Below the pieces are notes generated by a model. The model saw only the letters and a program-made list of their open reading frames with translations. It was not told the origin of the DNA and made no database searches. Position numbers and translations under genes: made by a program. This document shows positions 10,585 to 23,420 of a stretch of DNA of 64,000 bases, in pieces; within the stretch, counting starts at the first letter, position 1, and each line of letters opens with the position of its first letter. Origin of the DNA: Blasia pusilla (Eukaryota > Marchantiophyta > Marchantiopsida > Blasiales); the NCBI GenBank assembly GCA_050084515.1, contig CM114272.1, positions 21,018,001 to 21,082,000 on the forward strand, in the 5' to 3' direction.

Positions 10585-11280
10585 CCTAGTCAATAGAAAT
10601 GACCCTTTCAGTCATATTGTAATGACTATAGGACTAATTTTGTCGTGTTTGCAACTCCCACAATGGTATTTTTATATCTACACCAATTGTAGAACCTTCT
10701 ACTCTAGTCATGAGGCACTACTCAACAAGTGATTGAACGTGACTATATGAGTACCTTACAGTATTGGAAAAAAATTGAAATGACTACACGAGTTGTTGAC
10801 TACGACTGAATCTGGAAATTCAATGATTGGTGGAGATGTGACTATTACCGCCAAGTCGATCTTATCCATGGGGTACACCTGTCATATTGCCAGTGGATAT
10901 TGTGGACTTTGACATGACTAAACATGACTAGTGTAGTTATTGGTAGTAACTAGATAGATACCCTAGATATGACTATACGAGTTGTCTTCCAAAGTCCACG
11001 TCATCAGTAACATGCCATACCAATTAGTCCACGTCATACATTGATGTGTCATTATTCCATGTCATCTAAGTGATGTGTCAGTCATGGCCTCATGACTACA
11101 CCCTCTAGTCATGTACAAGCGTCCACCTAAGCCGACCATCCTAGTTAGCCTAGTCGCCAGACAAATATGACTTGGCTTTTGTGTCTAAAGTAATCGTCAG
11201 TTATTGTCAGTCGTGGAATGTAAAGTATGACTCATATGAGTCATATAACCTAGTCATAAATCCAAGGATTTCTTCTAGTG
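10585..11280 (+). mobile_element. CACTA-like element end with TGACTA subterminal repeats
   Basis: The motif TGACTA or its complement TAGTCA recurs at least twelve times between 10585 and 11260, often followed by TATGAG or CACGAG. The stretch closes with TTTCTTCTAGTG at 11269-11280, the complement of a CACTAGAAGAAA terminus. The same terminus and the same subterminal motif bound the composite element at 26.4-34.8 kb. No left terminus was found, so this is probably a truncated non-autonomous member. It encodes nothing recognisable. Confidence 0.55.
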
Positions 11281-12340
11281 CATACCATGCCTAAAAGGAT
11301 TGGGACTCTATCATACCCTAAGTGACACTAATTAACTGATGCATGCAAGAAAATGCTTCCTGCAAACTCTCCCCCATGCGCTTATGGAAGTCGTGGGTGC
11401 TCCACAACTTCTCAATCTATACCCCCTACTAGATCCTCCACAACTCCAAAAATAACGTAACCACAGGGTTGAACCTAGGAAGAACTCGACTAAACAATGA
11501 AATTGTAAAACTTCTAAATGCACCACCTCGCCTCTCAAAGTCTCGAAAGGATGTCATAATGATCCTCATACATGCCCCCTCACACGATCACTCTCAACCT
11601 TGCAAGTAATCCCTTAATAACTTAGAACTAAAATGTGTGACACTCAATGTTCACTCCCTCCCCCTAAATTGTGTGCAGTGCAGCAACAAGCGAGATGGTT
11701 CGACAAATCCTATAGTTTATTCTCTAATCAACCTAAAATACCCACAACTATGGACATCCCATAAATTTCTATGTCCCTAACCACATCCATCGAGCATAGC
11801 AAAAAGAAACTCAAAAATCCGATCCCATAAGCTAGAAGGTCATCAAACATCGCTAGCTAGTACTCGAGGTCAATCGATGCATAGAGGTCGATAATGAGAC
11901 AACTGCAATAGTCCTACCTGTATCGATAACACTGAAAATGGTTAATAATACAGCCCTCGGGTTCAGTCATTGGTACTCATGTCAGCAACTAGTTTTCAAA
12001 AAATCAAAATGCTCGTTGAACAATAAGACCGAAAATCATCAAGACAGCCGAATAGTAACAAGCGGTAGATGATTGTTGTCAAATAGATGACAATGGTTGA
12101 ATGTTATATGGTCGATGGACGGTTAGCAGGTATGTCATGTCATATATGGGTACACATGTGTGCACATGAATTTATTTTAACCTTACTCAAAATTCAATCT
12201 ATTGTATTTTTTTCATCCCTTAAAAAAAGGTAAATTCACTAAAATTATCCCAAATTTGAATCATACTATTCTAAGCCCTAAAAATCTTGGGTCAATACCC
12301 ACCAAATAAAATTTCCATTCACTTGCCTCCAAATTACAAG
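11281..12340. other. No recognised gene
   Basis: AT-rich sequence between the CACTA end and the copia remnant. I found no open frame with a recognisable product and no clear repeat. It may include the missing 3' portion of the copia element in decayed form. Confidence 0.4.
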
Positions 12341-12346
12341 TTTCCC

Positions 12347-13680
12347 TCAAGTATAGTGTGGACAGACTATGACGTCAACCACTTGACGAAGTTGTTCTTG
12401 GAATACCACATCACACCTCCCAAAAAACTTATTTGCCTTAGGAAAACACAAGACATAAGTGTTAGACTCATCATTATAGCCTACCAAGTTACACTTCTTG
12501 CTCTTGGAACCGAGCCTAGTCCCCAAGGTATTAAGAATGTATACAAAGCAATCACTACCAAAACTCTTGAAATGTTGAATTGATAATACTTTATTTGAGT
12601 ATGCTTGATGAGGAGTCATGTCTTGTAGTGACTTGGTAGAACTCTTATTTAGAATGTAAACTGCAATATTAAAAAAATCAGCCCACAAACCTTTCACTTT
12701 CATCATACACCTTGTCATGTCCACCATTTTTATTTCAAGGTTCCATTATTCCATTTTTGCGGTGTGTGTGTCGTGGTTAAGTGCCGCTTGATTTCATGCT
12801 CTTCCATATATTTGTTGAATTTGTTATCATCAATTCTCCTCCTCTATCGGTACAAAGCTTTTATATCTTATTTCATGTCTTATTCTCAAAACGGCTAGTC
12901 TTATCCCGAAGGAAATACACCCACATCTTCCTATTTTTTGAGGAAAATTAAAAGAAAGCATAAGAACCATCTGATGCCATAATTTGCATTTAACCACATG
13001 AATCAACATGTATTAGCTCTATAGAATCCTTTGCTTTATTGCTTGATTCTTGTGGAAATGCATGTTCTTGTTGCTTGCCCATCATAAAAGCTTTACATGT
13101 ATTCAACACTCTACAAATTGTTGGTAAATCAAGAACCAGCCCACATTTCCATATGTGACTAAGTGACAGAAAATTTAAGTGACTAGATCTCTCATGCCAT
13201 AGCGTAATGATGGCAAGATGTGTAACCATATTTATTATTAAAGCATAGTACTCATACACATGTGCACGCTAGAGACCTTCGGCTACTATTTTTTCCATTA
13301 TATCCTCAATGACTCCTCCAAATTTCTTGAAACGTACAAAAAGTTGTTGTCACATAATGCTACAATTAAAACCAGGTATCACTTAAAATTTGGTACGTAC
13401 AATCTATGAGATAATTCCATTGCGTGCTCCACTATCAAGCACTCATACACCTTCACTCTTCGATATAGTGGAATGTCTTCTTATGTGCAAAACTCCTCAA
13501 ATTCTTCCCAAGCATCTAATTCGTGTTCTTCCACCTTATGAATTTCCACACTCCTTCCTAAATCTTAAACAAATATTCTTCTCACCCATACTCCTCTTTT
13601 TACAATCCTTGATAAGATGGCATATCTTATCATAATAAAAGCCTTTGAAGGCTTTCTTTGATAATTTCTTCTTTTGAACT
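12347..13680 (-). pseudogene. Ty1/copia gag-pol remnant (zinc knuckle, integrase)
   Basis: Reading right to left, a degenerate gag zinc knuckle (KICHLIKDCKK) lies near 13600. It is followed by a GAG-pre-integrase segment at 13259-12990 (LWHERSSHLNFLSL and later GKQQEHAFPQE) and the start of the integrase core (IELIHVDSCG). The next preserved block, 12727-12347, is the C-terminal integrase core, with FNIAVYILNKSSTKSLQDMTPHQAYSNK represented by its typical spacing and KCNLVGYNDESNTYVL. These are standard Ty1/copia landmarks in the correct order. Protease, reverse transcriptase and RNase H are not visible, and no LTRs were found. The gene is fragmentary and cannot be functional. Confidence 0.8.
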
Positions 13681-13699
13681 GGAAAGGGAGGTAGTTGTA

Positions 13700-15960
13700 G
13701 AAAGGTGCACATATTTCAACTATTACGTTGAGACATAAACATGGAAGGAGTAGTAGATATCATAAAAGCTCATCTATAAGTTCTAGTGTGGTCCTAACTA
13801 GAAGAGTAAGGGAAGCATGATGGTGGTTATCGTGGATGGCATGGGAGAACCTCTAGAAAAACCTCTAGTAGGAAAAACATCTCAGAGACCCAAAATAATA
13901 CTAGAGTGATTAAACACTCCTATGATTCAGGAGGTGTAATGCTACCACAAGCACCAGAGAGTATCCATGGTCAATCATAGGGATTACCCATCCAAACCTA
14001 TCGAAGTCACAATGTTTAGCCATCAAGTAGTTCCGCACTTGAGAGCGGGTGAAGAAGTCGAAACAACAAGGGCATATAATATCCCCACTAGACGACACTG
14101 GTAACCCCACACGGGGGACAACATATGAGGATCGAAGAATGGATGCAATTCATCAAGAGAGCGAAAGAGACTCCCCTTCATCAAACCCTGGAGACATCCC
14201 TACCAAAGTCTCACATACCTCCCCTCCAAGACTAACAATTATGGCACACCATTCTTCCAATCCACAATAATGATCCACCCAAATTTTACTTTTTACTAGA
14301 GCAATTCTCAAACCCAGACATCCTCATAAACACGAGTCAAGGAAAAGTAATCACACTGGAGAAACAAGGAATGTTGGAAATCGATGTAAGGAACAAAGAA
14401 ACAAATAACAAAAGTCCACTAAAAAGGTACAAGGTTCATAAACAATGGTTCCAAATACTAAAATGGAGTTGAATTGTATGAGAAGTAAAATTGAATAGAG
14501 GAGGACTCACCATGTATTCTCATCACAATGATTAGGAAACACAAATACAACATACATGAGAGGGAAAGAAAGGAAAATTACATGGAAATCATGATAACCT
14601 CACCTGAACTCCTTAGTGTACTTCATTATGTGGGTGTGGCATGACAAAAAGCATCCTTGTGACATCACATCCCGGTGGAACTCTCCGTGGCCTTTCCCAT
14701 TTGTGCCAATCTAATCCACTCTTCAACTCTCAATGAAAGCTGCAAGAGCAACCATACTCTCCACCTTGCAATACTGGGAGAATCTTAGCTTTTCCCATCT
14801 AGTCATTGACAATGGTTTTGGGTTTCTTCGTAGGGAATGATTTTGCCTTTCCTCTGTGGCTACATTTCAGTGAGACTATCACCATACCAATACCCAACCA
14901 TTATCTCAAACCCAATTTATAGATTCTTGTCACAAGACACCAATACTCATTATCTCTAACCCAATTTATAGATTCTTGTCACAAGACACCAATACTCAAC
15001 CGCAATGACACCACCACAACCCTCTGGAAACTTTCCTCTCGGTGGTTCCTACCTTGATTCATGTTAAGTAGTTCTTGCGACTAAATACTACATAGGTAAA
15101 TCATGGCCTGAAAGATTTTAGGCCATGATGTACACCAGAAACAACTAAATACTAGAGAAGTATATCAAGGCATGATATACACCAGAACGAGGTGAGCCAT
15201 CATGACAAGAACCTGCATGACATGTAAATATGTCATGCGGAGACATGGTGAAAGATACAGAGGTAGAGTTGCATGAGTTTGTCCTGCTGTGGACAGTTCC
15301 ATTTCAACCATATTTCAAGTCCGACAATTGCTTCCAAATTTCCATTGGTACAGCAGGTCCATCATCCAAATCCAAAATGTGCTACCAACATAAGCTCACA
15401 TTCAGCATTTGACCAGTTTGGATGCAAACCATGATAGTGAGGCCTCCTTGAAATGTGAGATTCTCAGGCCCAAAATTCTGAGACACCCTCATTATTGCAG
15501 GCAGTATTGAAAGGAGCTGAAAAAGGAGTTAATTTGACTGGGCCTCTGATCTAGAGTAAAACATAAAGAATATCTTGTTTCCTGCACCCTTTGCGAATCA
15601 TGGTCGTTCCCAAGTACCAGTTGTCTGTCACAACTTCATAGATTAACATTTTTAGACACCTGTCTGCTAGATTTTGAGAAACAATTTTTGAAACATCATC
15701 TTCGACATGGCCTAAACTGATCTAATCACAGCTGAAGTCTAGGGTACATGCTTTGTCCAATGGGTTGGCCTTTGGATTGCCTCAAATTAAATGTCATCAT
15801 CCCAAGTGGTACAAAGTAGGCTGCACCACAAAAGGTCTACAATTTTTTCAGAATCGCCTAATGAATGCATCGGCTGGTGAAATGTTCAACCAACCACATC
15901 CCTGTAGCTTCCAGGTGTCATTGACAAATCTGATTCTAACATGGGGTCTCGCACATGCTA
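13700..15960. other. No recognised gene; short tandem duplication and a hairpin
   Basis: A 49-bp unit containing CCCAATTTATAGATTC and CACAAGACACCAATACTC is present twice in tandem at about 14901-14998. At 15100-15129 two perfect 10-bp arms, ATCATGGCCT and AGGCCATGAT, flank a 10-base loop. The part nearest 15960 is probably the 3' untranslated region of the minus-strand chaperone gene. No coding sequence was supported. Confidence 0.45.
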
Positions 15961-15963
15961 TGA

Positions 15964-18900
15964 CTAGTCATCCATCGGACCCGTCACTTTAGGTTTTGCA
16001 TCATCATCAGAATCTGCAAACTCAGCACAACAATTCAGTCCAGAGGGACAGAATTAGCACCCACTCAACTCATCAAGGAAAACAGCTCCAAACAGCCACG
16101 GAAGATGACAGGAATTCAAGCCACTCACAATAAAGCTTTTGCTACCATGGTAGATCAATATGATTTAATGACCAGCAATTGTTCATCCCAGTCTACAAGC
16201 CCCAGCAGACATACCATTACTGAGAAAAAAAAGTTCTTGAAGCTCACTACTGCACCATTTCAGACCACCTATACTTTCCACTGAAAGTGTGTTACCACAC
16301 ACCAGAAATGACTTAGTCCTGCAGACCTACCAGACAGCCAAGTCTTTCCAACTATTATGCATATGTGCAAATGTAATGCAAATTGGAATGTATGACGTCA
16401 GCACACTGCAACAAATCATGGTGACACAAAGGGCCATAGAGAGTAACACCTTACCTTGGGTGCCTACATCTTTGTCACTCAATGCAGTCACTTGTGAAAG
16501 CTTGCTCGGCCTAGGAGTAAACCAGCTGTTTGCAGCTGTCCTGCTTCTTCTTGACTCCGCAACAATATTAGTGCTATCAATACCTTCCAGATCCCTTTTC
16601 TTTGTGAGTCGCGCTTTCACTACCCTAATTTCTGAAAAATAAATCAGTGTGAAGATGAAGTTCACCCCAATTGAGCAGACATGAGAACATGAAAACTATT
16701 GTCTAATTAAAATGTCACAATCAAGTATCGGTACTTCACAGTACATACTCATCATCAACAAACCCTTTCCAATGAGTTTGCGACCACAATGTTCTAACCT
16801 CTATATCTTGGTACAACCCAAAAAAAGTGCTCTAATCCTTTAGGACGACCCTGAAATAGACATGCTTTTACAATCACACCCTTGTAAATACCTTTCTCAG
16901 AGGGATGGGATGGTAATCCCTCTCGACTTAATATATTCTCCAGCTCCTTGACCAGCACATTATCTCGGTCCTCTTCTGACGCCTGCTTGGCCTTTTTGTA
17001 AATAACAGGGGGAATACTGCATGAATTACAAGTTTGCATTAGCATGGAGTGATGAAGAAAGAAACTCTTTCCAGTCAAACTAGACAATGTAGACAATCCC
17101 AACAGATCTCACACCCACTTGCAGAATGACAAACTTGAATGTCATTCTATCCATGGTAGTCACAAAAGTACCCTCTCTAGCATACACACAAACCTGGCAG
17201 AATTTCCATAAGGACAATTGAACACACTTGATTTCACAAAATTCCCATTAAAATCAGTCCCACCAACTAAATCTAAGTCACAATGATTCCAAATTCTGTC
17301 CAGCGAAAGCAGCCTACTAAACCCCACTAAGCTTCTCCCTGCCATAGCCAAGTGATCCAGTACACTTACCCTAGTCCAATTGATTTGATTATCTTCCTCA
17401 ACCGCTCAACATTAGAGCTGAAAGGGCGTTTCACCTCAGGTGGCTTTTTGACCTCTAAACTCTTCTTCTTCGCTTCTACATTCTTTTTCTTTATAATCTG
17501 TAGGGTGCAGGCTGAACTTCAGAATATATTTTCACATCATGAGACCGATACTAGATATCAATATAATAACCACAAGTGAACAAGATTACTGGATCATGTA
17601 TCAGGGGCCTTCTGTAGCAGGAAACCAAATATTATCAAGCACAAAATAATGCATAATGCACTGCTCTATCACTTGCCATCCTCTCGGTTTTACATGACAA
17701 TTACAGCAGGATTCTTGAAGACTGATCAAGAAAGTAACTTCAAGGATACCAACATCCTTGAGAAATTGTACCTTCTGGTGCCTTCTTTCTTCAGATTCAC
17801 TGTTAGAGATTTCGCCATCTCCCTGAGGTTTCTCCCCATATTCTTCATGATCATCATCATGCACTTTCTTTTTGTTGGCCTGTATTTTGCCGACAGCAGA
17901 CTTCTTGGTTCTTCCATCCCCAGAACTCCTATCTTTCTCCATTGCTTTCCCCGCTTCGATGAGCTGAAAAATTGATCGTCAGAAAATTTTAATATTGATG
18001 AAACTAACTCAAATCACAGACAGATGGCAAGGTAGGGTTAACTCAGAAAGGCTACCTCGTCCACAAGCCCTCTTATGTATGATTTGTGCACGTCCAGGCC
18101 ATTGGGCTCTAATCCAAGATCTTGTTCTAACAGGCGCCTTACATGTGTAACAGTTAGAGATCTGCACAGCAACCCCCAATAAAGTTCAATTCTTGGAGGC
18201 AAAATTGAGTTCAGGTTGAGTCCTAAATAATCAGTTCCAGTTAAATATGCTAGTCATTAGATTCCCATTCAGGACATGTTCATGGGGATCTTACTCTGCT
18301 TGGGATTTCAACTCATCAGCTCGTTTCAGTAAGGCTGCCTTGATAGAATCCTCATCAACACTTCCAACGAGTGAGTGAGACTCGCTAGGCTCCATTGGTT
18401 TATCATCAACTGCTTCTGCAACAGTCTCTTTACTTCTTTCATTGTCCAGTTCAGGCTGAACATCACCCTGTTTGTCAGGCGTCTCTTCCTCCATCTTGCC
18501 TCCATCGTCTTGGACAGAGTAACCATCCTGAGAAAGCTTTCTCTTCTTTTCATTGCTCTCATCACTCGCTGTTTCCTTTCCTGGCTCATCAACCTGTCCA
18601 TCTTCTATTACTCTCTTATTGTTCTTCCTCCTCTTCCTTGGCTTTTCTGTAACGACTGTCTCATCTTCAGCTTCATTTAGAACCTGTTAAACAAATAACA
18701 GTTGTAGAAGTGCAGCCAAATACGTGCCTGAAAGTGGCATGACAAGAAGACTTTCTTGTCACTAGTCATACACCTGAAACAACTGAAAGGAGAATACGGA
18801 CTCTAGATCATTCCACAAAATCAAAAGAAATAGAATGGATATTAAGAGCTGGGTACAGAAAGCATGATATTGAGCACAAACATAAGGCACAGATACTGCC

Positions 18901-20714
18901 AGAAGACCAGCCACTTTCTAATCTGAATCATCTGTACAGAAGAAAAGACTGACACTACTCTATCACAACAGAGATGACTCTTAGAGTCGGATAGACGCTG
19001 ACACACTAGTATTGACTAAACCTGTTATCCAATAAGCCTAACATACTCTCTGGACAACTTGTGGGTAACTTTCCACTCCAGGTAAATGCCTTCAATAGCA
19101 AGACTGACAAAAGAAAGTTTACTCTAAGCTAAAAAAATACCTTGTCCACCAAACTCTTGATGAGGGGTTTGTATGCATCTAGTTGTAAAGTCTTTAGTCC
19201 CAAATCTTTTTCTAGAAGACGTCGTACAGCTGGCAAGGTCAAGGTACTGCCGGTCATATCCACAAGTCAGACTAGCAGTGCTACTGACATAAAACCGTCT
19301 ACACATCTTTGATATGCAGATTGGAATCCATATTGAAAGAAACAAACAAAGAAGAATTCTCATACAATTCAAGTTTCGGCCTTCTAGTGCACATGCCTAG
19401 AAAGCAAAAGTTCAAAGAATGATTGCAACACCATCTAAAAGATCACAAACAATTTTGAGAAAATGTTTCCAAGCCTCTCTCCAGTAAGAATAAAAGTAGT
19501 GTTAGCCTAAGATAAGGAGTTATCCGGCCTCCAAATCAACGCGAGCAGGAAACAAGGAAAGCAGTCAGCCATGAAAGACAACAGATCAATTGCCACATGG
19601 ACATCACAGGAGGCATTAGAAGAATCCAATCCATTAATTGTAGTAGTACAACCCTTAAACTTCCAATAATGGTAGTTTCTTAGCAAAAGCATTCATATGT
19701 ATGAAAAGCCTAGCAAGCTCAGCCAGGAAGATACAAGGGGGACTCGAGAGAATAGAAAAAAGCAAACAAGCGCGGTCATGAGAGGGGGAGGGATGAACGA
19801 ATTTCACACTACACCAATTGGGAAATAACCGACTACCAAAGCAAGATCGAGCAAGCTAGAAACAATTAAACAGCTACTATGACAGTGCTGATCAACATTA
19901 AAACATAATCATTGTTCTGCTTCTACTCAATACACATTCGTCTACATCCGTGAAGGCATTATTCTCCACTTAGAATAGATAAGAACCCACACTGAAGAAA
20001 GGATAAAAAAGGCAGGAAAATAGAGAGGGGAAAGTGTTTTCCACCATAAGCTATGCTGCGACTCGACCCTTGGGAGTGAGAATGGGTTACGTATCTAACG
20101 ACACAGAATGAAGTGTCCATATGGTGGTGCCAAAACTGGCTCATCTACGCATTTCGCAAAGAAACTTTCACCCTTTCCGATAGTTAAATGCCATTACCAA
20201 GACTTCCTTATCTCCGATTTCCGAGATAAGAAGGTACAAAAACAGTAGGTATCGCCCTGAAAATGCTCCAAATACTGAGAATAATGCAGACTGAGGGGAG
20301 CAACGACTTTAGTAGTAGGCCAAATACCCTACTACAATCGAACCTCAAGCTCAACCCAGCTTTGTGACAGACAAACCCCCACTCCAGGATTAAAACTCAA
20401 CCGAAAAGTCGGTTCCTTTCAAAACCCTGCACAGAGAGCTACCTCTCCATCAGCCCTCCCATTGAAGACCCGATCTAATTCGAGTCCTCAAACACTCAAA
20501 GGAAAGGCAAGTCCGTCACAGTCCAAAGGATGCAGTAAGTGCGAATGTGAGTGGACGCAAAATTTGACTCTGTCCAGAGAGAGAGAGAGAGAGAGAGAGA
20601 GAACACTCACTCCGCTTGGCCCTTCAAGTAACCGGATCGGAGAAGAACAGCTGCAGGCAGAGAGCTCTGGATGTCGGGTTCGTCATTGTCCTGCCCCATA
20701 GCACCGACTGCCAT
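15964..20714 (-). CDS. HIRIP3/CHZ-type histone chaperone with two DEK_C-like modules
   Basis: Nine exons join in frame to a 458-residue protein: 20714-20611, 19246-19141, 18683-18295, 18161-18056, 17963-17772, 17497-17370, 17016-16892, 16631-16455 and 16013-15964. All introns are GT-AG. Module 1 (TLTLPAVRRLLEKDLGL) and module 2 (SLTVTHVRRLLEQDLGL) are DEK_C-like helical folds that may bind DNA or chromatin. A highly charged lysine/glutamate linker follows. The C-terminus carries VERLRKIIKSIGL, VYKK-type basic helices, and the CHZ signature KRDLEGIDSTNIVAESRR, which in Chz1/HIRIP3 proteins binds H2A-H2B dimers. It ends in an acidic SDDDAKPK tail. The predicted role is nuclear histone chaperoning or deposition. 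The start is the first in-frame ATG; a second lies at 20699. Upstream is a GC-rich segment with (CGAT)n. No frame is broken, so it looks functional. Confidence 0.88.
20576..20602. repeat. (GA)n microsatellite at the first splice donor
   Basis: About 13 GA units on the plus strand, which is (CT)n in the sense of the chaperone gene. The run starts seven bases inside intron 1, right after the donor GT at 20610-20609. A polypyrimidine run so close to a 5' splice site could bind splicing regulators; that is inference. Confidence 0.9.
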
Positions 20715-21010
20715 GACCCGCGGGCCACTTCTACCGTACGAACGATCGATCGATCGATCTGCTACCACCACCGCCTCCGCTTCATCCTTCGCCTCTGCTC
20801 TTTCCGTTTCAAACGTCCGTCCAAATCGGGCACTCGAAAACACGGCCCCCTATCCGTCCCTCAATCTCAACTCTCAACTCCCCGACTCCTTCGTAACTTG
20901 CTTACCGCCCTACCCGCCACGGCCAATCGAGTCATTCTTTCGGGCCCGCGTACAGTGCCGCTCCCCCGCCTCACCTCTTCCTTCTTCCGCAGACTAGACT
21001 AACTTCGTCA
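20715..21010 (-). promoter_or_regulatory. GC-rich 5' region of the chaperone gene
   Basis: The 300 bases upstream of the predicted ATG are much richer in G, C and CpG than the surroundings and include four CGAT units at about 20743-20758 (CGATCGATCGATCGAT). This is the expected place for the core promoter and 5' untranslated region. I see no convincing TATA box, and the transcription start was not determined. Confidence 0.4.
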
Positions 21011-23420
21011 CCTCGAGACTCCGGTACCGCCGGGACAAGGATGGTGATCCTGATAATAATAGAGACCTCGTTTTTGGTTGGCCCCTTCTTCTTTTGCAAA
21101 AGAAGAAGGGGCCGAAATATTTTGTCGCTTGTCTGAACAGGCTCCCTACATAAAAAAACAAGTGTGCGGCCAAAATTAGTGAGAGTTATGTATGAGGGAA
21201 CTCTTAGCGGGAAACTGTAGATATCTGATATAAGGGAACCATTGGTGAGGATGTATTTCCAAGTTGAAGTGTGGTAAGGTTTAATAGTGGTAGGTTTGGC
21301 CGTGTACATTTTATAATGATTAGCTAGGTCCTCTTATGAGGGAATTGGTTGGATTATGTATGTGATGATAATATTTAGAGGAACAAATTTACTCATTGAT
21401 GGATTGAGGGAGAAATGTTGTGAACTCAGTTCGGTCCGCAAGTGTAGATTAGCGAAAATAGATGAGATTAAAATGTCTTAGCGTCAAAGTAAGAAGCAAG
21501 TAAAAATTTCACATAAAGGATGATGTGAATATTTGTTTCCTGAGATGTATAGTTATGCAAATTGTTGAAATAGTAGTGTGGCATTGAAAGTGCAAGTAGT
21601 AAATCATGAGATGAGTGTGTGGCAATAGGATACATCATTTTGAAAAGTGAAACTCAAACAAATGTGATAACACAAAGGATGTAAATGAGAGAAACATACT
21701 TTGTTGTTAATGGGAAAAATCATTGTAACACTCGTAGTAAAAACATCACGTAGCTGCAGCAAAATGTCCACATATACCAGTGGTAGTAAAAACAACATGT
21801 AGCATTAGAAAAATTCCACATTTAGTGCACAGGTGTGCTATTTCCAAAGATCAGGAAAGAAGCTACATGATGAAGTAGTGCTCATCTGTATTTACGTAGC
21901 ATTGATTCTATCAATGAGACCTGTAGTTGTAACTTTGCATCACCATCTACAGTAGAGGTAGTATGTTTGAGGAAGTCTTTGAAGTAGAATGTAGCTTCTT
22001 CTAGATTATGTTTATATTGAGCATTTTGTAGCTCAATAGTTGATGTCTTATCTCATAGGGAAGCCAACTGTCCAGGTAGTCTAGACACACGAGCTTTCAA
22101 TGAATCGTTCTGAACATGAAGCTCGTCTATTTTGTTGAGGACGTTCTTGTACACTTGCAATGTAATTGGTGAAGAGTCACTTCCCATGATCTGTGGAAGT
22201 GGCACTGGATGTTGACACTCGCTTTAAACAGCTGGTCCACTCTGATTGTGACTGTATAGAGGCCTCCTAGACGGCATTCTTTTTCGCATCTGCAAGACCG
22301 AGAAAGGGAAACATTAGAAAGCTAAATGAAATTATGAGACAATGAAAGAAAATATAAAGACAAAACGAAAGAAGATGCGATAATAAGTGAAAGATATGAA
22401 TGTGTTTGGTCAGAAAGAATAGAGTGAAGAGGATGGAACAAAAGAAGTGACTAGTGTGGTTTGAGTAAATGAAATTTGAAATAAGCATGTAAGTAATAAA
22501 GTGGACAACACATATAGAGAAAACAACAATAGACCATTGCACAAAAAATAGGCAAAGTACTAGAAAACGACTATGAAGTTCATAAAGTTGAAGACATGAA
22601 TGCACGGTAAAAGGAAATGTGTGAATCGCATGAGACGGAAGAATCTGGTTAAAATTTGAGACACTAAGGAAACAAAAGTAGTGGAGTGAAATACAACGCA
22701 TTTACTTGAGAAAATGAGTGAATTGGAACGGTTGATGCATTTGTTACACATTGGATCTCATACTGAAGCAAAATAAGTAAAGTTCTAAAAATGTGAACTG
22801 AATGGAGCATGTTGAGTGAAGTAACAATAGAGTGATGATTACATGCAAGCATAGAGGTCTGAAATTAATCAGGTATGTATGGTAGACTGATCAGATTCAA
22901 AAGGACTGCGTGTCAACATTATCCACCAGCAAATCTGAAAATAAATGATCAGCCAAAGTGTCAAAAGTGATTGACTATCATAGTATCTATTGCTTGCAAT
23001 TAGATGTGTACATGTGCAAAAGTGTGATCTTAAAGAATTAAAGAAGTTCAAGGGGCTGATGAGATGTCTAAACTATAGAGAACTATTATCCAAAAACATC
23101 AAAATCCCCTGACATTTGGTGATGTAAAATGTCCAAAAAGGCGGGTACATGTGATATGTATGAAATCTTCAAAAGCAAACAACAACAAGACTATATTAGA
23201 ACTAGCATGTAAGAATTATTGACATGATGGTAAGGGTTCTGAAAGAGTAGAAATTGTAATATAGAATATTGGCTAACATACTTGAGTAGAAGATTAGGCG
23301 CAATTTGCTTTCCTGATGAGCTTGCAGGGGTTCGCGGCTATAAAGTATCCACGTCAATAATAGCGTCTGCTGAAGTTACTTCTGATTTAAAAAATTCAAA
23401 ATCAAGGAGGATGGGTACAA
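21011..23420. other. No recognised gene
   Basis: AT-rich sequence. Long open frames exist on the minus strand at 22.2-22.9 kb but are phenylalanine/histidine/serine-rich low-complexity translations without domains. An AAGAAGGGGCC inverted repeat (GGCCCCTTCTTCTTTTGC against its complement) lies at about 21080-21113. Confidence 0.4.

Noticed and set aside
22267-22701. 144-residue minus-strand open frame
   Set aside because: Low-complexity Phe/Ser/His/Leu translation of AT-rich, A-rich plus-strand sequence with no domain, splice or promoter support.
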